The notes under the pieces: generated by a model
What the model was told of the DNA's origin: nothing
What the model saw: the letters and a program-made list of their open reading frames with translations, nothing else
Database searches by the model: none
Shown: in pieces, positions 52,269-64,000 of the stretch
How the letters are laid out: every line of letters begins with the position of its first letter
How positions within the stretch are numbered: the stretch's first letter is position 1
Made by a program: the position numbers and the translations under genes
Assembly (NCBI RefSeq): GCF_016899425.1
Contig: NZ_CP045995.1
Location: 1,240,001 to 1,304,000, forward strand
Origin: Burkholderia sp. MS389
Lineage (GTDB): Bacteria > Pseudomonadota > Gammaproteobacteria > Burkholderiales > Burkholderiaceae
DNA length: 64,000 nt
Direction: 5' to 3'

Positions 52269-54041
52269 TCAGTACTCGGATTCGGCCGGCCGGGTTTCCG
52301 CGTCCCGGCCGGCGGGCAACGCCCCGTCGGGCGGCCGCCCGGCGCGAGCGAACGTCGCGTACCACGCATCGGTCTCGATCAGATGGGCATGCGTGCCGGT
52401 CGCCCGCACACGGCCCGCATCGAGTACGACGATCGTGTCGGCGACCGCCGCGAGCGCCGGCTGGTGCGTGACGACGATGCGCGTGCGCTGCCCGCGCAGC
52501 GCGACGAGGGCATCGCGCACGCGCCGCGCGCTCAGCTCGTCGAGGCTCGCGGTCGGTTCGTCGAACATCAGCACCGGCGCCCGCGCCAGCAGCGCACGCG
52601 CCAGGCACGCCCGCTGGCGCTGCCCGCCCGACAGCAACTGGCCGCCCGGCCCCACGTCGGTGTCGAGGCCGTCCGGCAGGCGCTCGGCGTCGTGCAGCAG
52701 ACCAACGGCATCCAGCGCGGCGCGCAATTCGGCATCGGTCGCGTCGGGTCGCCCCATCCGCACGTTCCACGCGAGGCTGCCGCGAAACAGCCCGTTGTCC
52801 TGGAACACGAGGTTGCGCGTCGCGGCAAGCGTCGCCTCGCTCAGGTGCCGCGCGTCGGCACGGCCGAGCAGCACGCGCCCCGCGCACGGATCGTCGAGTC
52901 GCGCGAGCAGGCCGAGCAGCGTGCTCTTGCCCGCCCCCGTGGGGCCGACGATCGCGACGAAGCCGCCCGCCGGGCAATGCAGGTCGATCCCGTCGAGCAG
53001 CGTCGCGCCGCTGGCCGATCGATAGCCGACGCGTACCGCGTCGACGCTCGCATCGTGCACCGGCGTGCCGCGCTCGGGGCTGTCGAAACGCGGCGCGTGC
53101 AGCACGGCGAGCACCGTGTCGAGCGCGCGCCAGCCGCCGCGCAACGCCTGGTCGAGCTGCGTGAGTTGCGCGAGCGGCTCGATGAAGCGCACGAGCAGCA
53201 CGAGTACCGCCACGGCCGTCGCCGCGTCGAGCCGGCCAGCCGCGACCGTCCATGCGCCGCCGAGCAGCATCGCGACGAACACGCCCTGCACCGCGCCCGC
53301 GAACCCGAGCGCGATCGGCAGCGAGCGCCGCATCAGCGCCCGCGTGCGACGATGCTGTTCGTCGAACGCGCGCTGCAGCGCCGCGCGCGCATCGCCTTCG
53401 CGGCCCGCGAAGCGCAGCAACCCCTGATGCGCGGCGAAGGTCTGAAGCTGCACGGCCATGTCGCGATCGCCGGCGGCGCGCGCCTGTTCGAACGTGAGCG
53501 TGCGCGCACCGCCGCGCTCCAGCAGCGCGAACAGCAGCACGGCCGCCGCCGCGAGACACAACGCGATGCGCCAGTCGATCCATGCGAGCCCCGCGACCAC
53601 CGCGAGCGGCGTGACGACCGCGCCGATCAACGGGCCGAGCAGGTGCGCGGGAATGCCCATCGCCCGCATCACCGGCCCGCGCAGCAACCCGGCCGGATGA
53701 CTGTCGCGCAAGGCCTGCCACGATGCGATGCGCGGCAGGTATTGCACGAGGCGTTCGACGAGACCGACGGCCAGCGCACCGCCCGCGCGATAACCGCGAA
53801 GTTGCGCGACGTAAAGCACGAGCGCATGGCCCAGCGTCAGCGCGCCTAGCACGGCCGTCCAGTGCAGCGCGGCAGCCTGCGCGCCGGCGAACCAGGCGCG
53901 GATCAGCGGCACGAGCAGCAGCCCGCACGCGCCGTCAAGCAACGCGGCGGCCACGGCCCAACTCACGCCGCGCCATAGCGCGCGGCGCGTTTCGCGCGGC
54001 AGGCACTGCAAACGTTTGAGTTTGAGCGATTGCGTCATCAT
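52269..54041 (-). CDS. pchI: ABC transporter, PchI
   Basis: A 590-residue half transporter. The N-terminal membrane domain has several hydrophobic helices (GVSWAVAAALLDGACGLLLV onward). The ATPase has Walker A (VGPTGAGKST), signature LLSGGQRQR and Walker B (VLMFDEPTASLD). It partners PchH; both are required in the locus but the exact cargo (pyochelin or precursor) is not settled. The ATG overlaps the pchH stop (ATGA). Confidence 0.9.
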   Translation of the reverse strand: MMTQSLKLKRLQCLPRETRRALWRGVSWAVAAALLDGACGLLLVPLIRAWFAGAQAAALHWTAVLGALTLGHALVLYVAQLRGYRAGGALAVGLVERLVQYLPRIASWQALRDSHPAGLLRGPVMRAMGIPAHLLGPLIGAVVTPLAVVAGLAWIDWRIALCLAAAAVLLFALLERGGARTLTFEQARAAGDRDMAVQLQTFAAHQGLLRFAGREGDARAALQRAFDEQHRRTRALMRRSLPIALGFAGAVQGVFVAMLLGGAWTVAAGRLDAATAVAVLVLLVRFIEPLAQLTQLDQALRGGWRALDTVLAVLHAPRFDSPERGTPVHDASVDAVRVGYRSASGATLLDGIDLHCPAGGFVAIVGPTGAGKSTLLGLLARLDDPCAGRVLLGRADARHLSEATLAATRNLVFQDNGLFRGSLAWNVRMGRPDATDAELRAALDAVGLLHDAERLPDGLDTDVGPGGQLLSGGQRQRACLARALLARAPVLMFDEPTASLDELSARRVRDALVALRGQRTRIVVTHQPALAAVADTIVVLDAGRVRATGTHAHLIETDAWYATFARAGRPPDGALPAGRDAETRPAESEY

Positions 54042-55762
54042 GCGGCCTCCCCGCCTGCTGCGTCGCGTTCGTGCCAGAGCCGCGCATACAGCCCGTGCGC
54101 GGCCAGCAGCGCCGCATGCGTGCCGCGCTCGACGATGCGGCCGCGTGCCATCACGAGAATCTGGTCCGCATGCCGGATCGCGTCGAGATCGTGACTGACG
54201 ATCACGCGCGTTCGCATGTCGGCGCGCAATGCGTTGCGCAATGCGCGCCCGGTTTGCGGATCGAGCGCCGACGCCGGTTCGTCGAGCAGCAGCACCGGCG
54301 CGCGCGACAGCAGCGCACGTGCAATCGACAGCCGCTGCAGTTCGCCGCCGGACAGCCGCACGTCGCGACCGCACACGCAGTCGTAGCCGCCCGGCAATGC
54401 GTCGATGCGTGCGTCGAGACAGGCCGCGCGCGCGGCGGCGCAAATCGCGTCGCGATCGGCATCGGGGCGGTACAGCGCGATGTTCGCGGCAATCGACACA
54501 TCGTCGAGCGCGGTCGCCTGCTGGAACACCATCGCGATCTGTTCGCGGCGCGTTGCCGACGCGAGCAGCCGCAGATCGGCGCCGCCGAGCCGCACCGTGC
54601 CGCGATCCGGATCCATGAAGCGCGCGAGCAGCATCAGCAGCGTGCTCTTGCCCGCGCCCGACGGCCCGACGATCGCGGTGGTCGTGCCGGCCGCGATCGT
54701 CGCGTCGATGTCGCGCAGGATCGGCTCGCCGTCGATGTCGACCTGCACGCCGCGCAGTTCGATCGATGCATCGCGCGGTGCCTGTGCCGCGCCGTCGACG
54801 GGTTCCTGCAAGCCCGGCTGCGCGAGCAACGCATCGAGCCGCGCGGCGGCCGCGCGTGCCTCGCGCAACGCATCGGCGCCGTGACCGAGCGCGCGCACCG
54901 GCGCCGCGACCGCCCAGATCAGCAGCGCGAACGCGCACAGCGTGCCGACCGGCAACTGCCCGGCCGTCAGCCACGTCGCGCCGGACACGACCCACGCGAG
55001 CAGGAACGGCGTGCCGAGCAGCACCTGCGTGCAGGCGCCGAGGCCGCCGATGCGGCCGACCCACGCCGAGAACGCGTGCGAGAAATTCCCGGCCGACGCC
55101 AGCGCGGCCGCCTCGATGCCGGCGCCCGGATATTGCCGCACGAGCGCCGGATTCTGCGCGAGCTGCGCGTAGTCGCCCATCAGCCGTTCGAGCGCCGCGT
55201 TGCGCGCCGCGAAGGCCGGCGCGAATCGGGCCGACCGCATCCAGCGGAACAGCGCCGCACCGGCGACGAGCGGCACGAGCGCGAACGCGAGCAGCGCCGG
55301 ATTCAGGTAAAGCAGGCACGCGAGCGCCGCGCACGGCACCACGACGAGCTGCGTGAGATCGGCCGGTGCATGCGCGACGAGCTGGTGCAGCGCGCGCACG
55401 TCCTGGTCGACATGGCGCGCGACGCGGTCGCTGCCCGCGCGCGCGAACCAGCCGAGCGGCAAACGCTGCAGATGATCGGCGAGGCGCTTGCGCAAGCGGT
55501 CGCCGAGATCGGCGTCGACGCGGTGCGTCAGGTGCAGCGCGACCGTCTGGCCGCCCAGCCAGCACGCGCCGGCCGCCGCGGCCGCGACGAGCCAGCCGCG
55601 CGCCGCCGCGTCGAGCTGCGCCGTCGCGCGCCATGCGTCGGCGAGATGCGCGAGCGCAAGCCAGGGCACGAGCGACGCGACGCCGGCCAACGCCTGCAAC
55701 GCCACCGCCGTGACGAGCGGCACCGCGAACGGCCGCAACATTGCAAACAACGCCCCCTTCAT
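54038..55762 (-). CDS. pchH: ABC transporter, PchH
   Basis: A 574-residue half transporter. Membrane domain ~1-320 (starting LRPFAVPLVTAVALQALAGV). The ATPase has Walker A (VGPSGAGKST), LSGGELQR and Walker B (VLLLDEPASALD). Its signature sequence lacks the second Gln of the usual LSGGQ, as LSGGE also occurs in exporters. It is the partner of PchI. The ATG overlaps the pchG stop by 4 bases. Confidence 0.9.
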   Translation of the reverse strand: MKGALFAMLRPFAVPLVTAVALQALAGVASLVPWLALAHLADAWRATAQLDAAARGWLVAAAAAGACWLGGQTVALHLTHRVDADLGDRLRKRLADHLQRLPLGWFARAGSDRVARHVDQDVRALHQLVAHAPADLTQLVVVPCAALACLLYLNPALLAFALVPLVAGAALFRWMRSARFAPAFAARNAALERLMGDYAQLAQNPALVRQYPGAGIEAAALASAGNFSHAFSAWVGRIGGLGACTQVLLGTPFLLAWVVSGATWLTAGQLPVGTLCAFALLIWAVAAPVRALGHGADALREARAAAARLDALLAQPGLQEPVDGAAQAPRDASIELRGVQVDIDGEPILRDIDATIAAGTTTAIVGPSGAGKSTLLMLLARFMDPDRGTVRLGGADLRLLASATRREQIAMVFQQATALDDVSIAANIALYRPDADRDAICAAARAACLDARIDALPGGYDCVCGRDVRLSGGELQRLSIARALLSRAPVLLLDEPASALDPQTGRALRNALRADMRTRVIVSHDLDAIRHADQILVMARGRIVERGTHAALLAAHGLYARLWHERDAAGGEAA

Positions 55763-56807
55763 GCGGCAAGCTCCAGCAGCATGCCGAGCGTCGCGGCGCG
55801 CGCATCGCCCGGCGGCTGCTCCGGAAAACCGAGCTGCGCGGTCAACTGCTGCCAGACGCGCGCCACGTCGATGCTGCGCTGGTTGCACGCGTGCAGCCCG
55901 TCGCCGGCCACGAGCCGGTCGACCGCGCGCACGGCCGCCTGCGGCCAGCAGCGCGCATGAATGTCGCCCCACGTGTCCTGTGCGTCGTCGCAGATCTGGA
56001 TGCTCGGCATGGCATCGCCGGCCGGCTCGCCGAAAATCGGGAACAGGCCGTTTTCATCCATCGCCGGCTCGCGCAGCGCGGGCGCCCACCACAGCGGGCC
56101 GTGCGGCGACGCGAGCGTCCACGTGCCGGCGTCGGTCGTCAGCGTGATGCCGAACAGCAGGCTCATCCGGCCGTCGTCGGCCGCCGCCATCTCGTTGTGC
56201 ACGCGCAGCGACACCGGCGTTTCGGCGAGCACCATCGCGCATTCGCGCATCGACGACAGCGCCGGCCCGATCGGTTCGACCGACCACGGCCCGACGCCCT
56301 GCAACGCGGCCGCGAGCACGTCGAGCGCCGCGTAGCTCGCCTGCACCGAACACACGACATCCGCATGCACCGGCGCGCTCGTCTCGCGCAGCCGTCGCGC
56401 GACCGCGATGAAGCGCGCGACGACCGGCAGGTTCGGATAGAAGCTGTTGAGCAGGCAACGGCGCCCCTCGCGCGACGCGGTGCGCAACACGCTGTCCCAT
56501 TCGTCGGGCAGCAGCGGATGCTCGATCACGACGTCGATCCCGCGTTCGAGCAGCCGGCACGCGAGCGCTGCGCCCTGCTCGCCACGCGCCGCGCCGCCGA
56601 CGGCGACGCAGGCGACGCGTACGTCGTCCGGCAACGCGTCGACGCAATCGAACACCGGCGCGCCGACGCGCGCGGCCAACGCCGCCGTGCGCGCGCTGCC
56701 CTGCCCGAGGATGCCGGCGACGCGATACGAACCGGACGCCGCGAGGCCCGCCGCATAGAACTGACCGAAACGGGAGCCGGCCACGACGACCGGCAGCGGA
56801 TGGACCT

Positions 56808-56811
<4 letters not shown>
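55759..56811 (-). CDS. pchG: Thiazolinyl reductase PchG
   Basis: A 350-residue protein of the Gfo/Idh/MocA-like reductases. PVVVAGSRFGQFYAAGLAASG is the dinucleotide fold start. It reduces the second thiazoline ring to a thiazolidine on the PchE/PchF-bound intermediate, with NADPH. VEHPLLPDEWDSV-like sequence (IEHPLLPDEWD) is the active-site loop that holds the conserved His. The gene overlaps pchF and pchH by 4 bases each. Confidence 0.93.

Positions 56812-64000
<7,189 letters not shown>

Overview
The window is GC-rich proteobacterial chromosome. The gene content points to a Burkholderia of the cepacia complex: pyochelin genes in the order pchE-F-G-H-I, a valine-degradation operon, PCu(A)C/CopC copper genes, a DUF2917 pair and an EphD-type fusion. 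A secondary chromosome is plausible but is inference. No CRISPR array, insertion sequence, integrase or rRNA is visible. There is one tRNA, tRNA-Leu(GAG), at 44394-44478.

Layout. 1-3.6 kb: an HdeD-like membrane protein with a Cys/His C-terminal domain that runs off the left edge, a lipoprotein, an XRE regulator and an HD-domain phosphohydrolase. 4.0-6.2 kb: an AT-rich insert with a six-cysteine secreted mini-protein, a DUF1835/DUF3658 protein and a DsbC-like disulfide isomerase. 6.5-11.1 kb: a MacA-MacB-outer membrane factor tripartite efflux operon. 11.2-13.8 kb: a DHA2-type MFS exporter with a divergent LysR regulator. 13.9-22.6 kb: a valine/branched acyl-CoA catabolic operon (acyl-CoA dehydrogenase, acyl-CoA synthetase, mmsA, mmsB, enoyl-CoA hydratase, 3-hydroxyisobutyryl-CoA hydrolase) with a divergent AraC regulator. 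22.7-25.0 kb: NfeD protease plus slipin. 25.1-26.4 kb: an exported HAD phosphatase. 26.9-30.5 kb: an operon of an M24 peptidase-fold protein, an epoxide hydrolase-SDR fusion (EphD type) and a PF10118 metal-dependent hydrolase.

30.6-34.2 kb is a rearranged, duplicated region. It holds three copies of a promoter-leader-terminator unit, two tandem DUF2917 genes offset by exactly 710 bp, a second DsbC-like protein beside a small secreted protein, and a chimeric scar made of the 3' ends of two flanking genes joined at a 7-bp microhomology. 34.9-40.3 kb: a purine permease, DUF1488, a small membrane protein, an AcoR-type sigma-54 activator, a [2Fe-2S] ferredoxin and an SRPBCC protein. 40.4-42.2 kb: a copper cluster (DUF2946, CopC, PCu(A)C, a small membrane protein). 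42.3-46.8 kb: a LysE exporter, an LRR-protein kinase, tRNA-Leu, and a LysR regulator with its divergent MFS transporter.

46.9-64.0 kb, all on the minus strand, is the pyochelin locus. pchE (partial), pchF, pchG, pchH and pchI overlap by 4 bases at each junction. A near-consensus Fur box follows, then fptA, a DUF3649 protein, a PepSY-associated membrane protein and fptX. PchE and PchF assemble pyochelin, PchG reduces the second thiazoline ring, PchH/PchI are ABC exporter-type proteins, FptA takes up ferric pyochelin across the outer membrane and FptX across the inner membrane.
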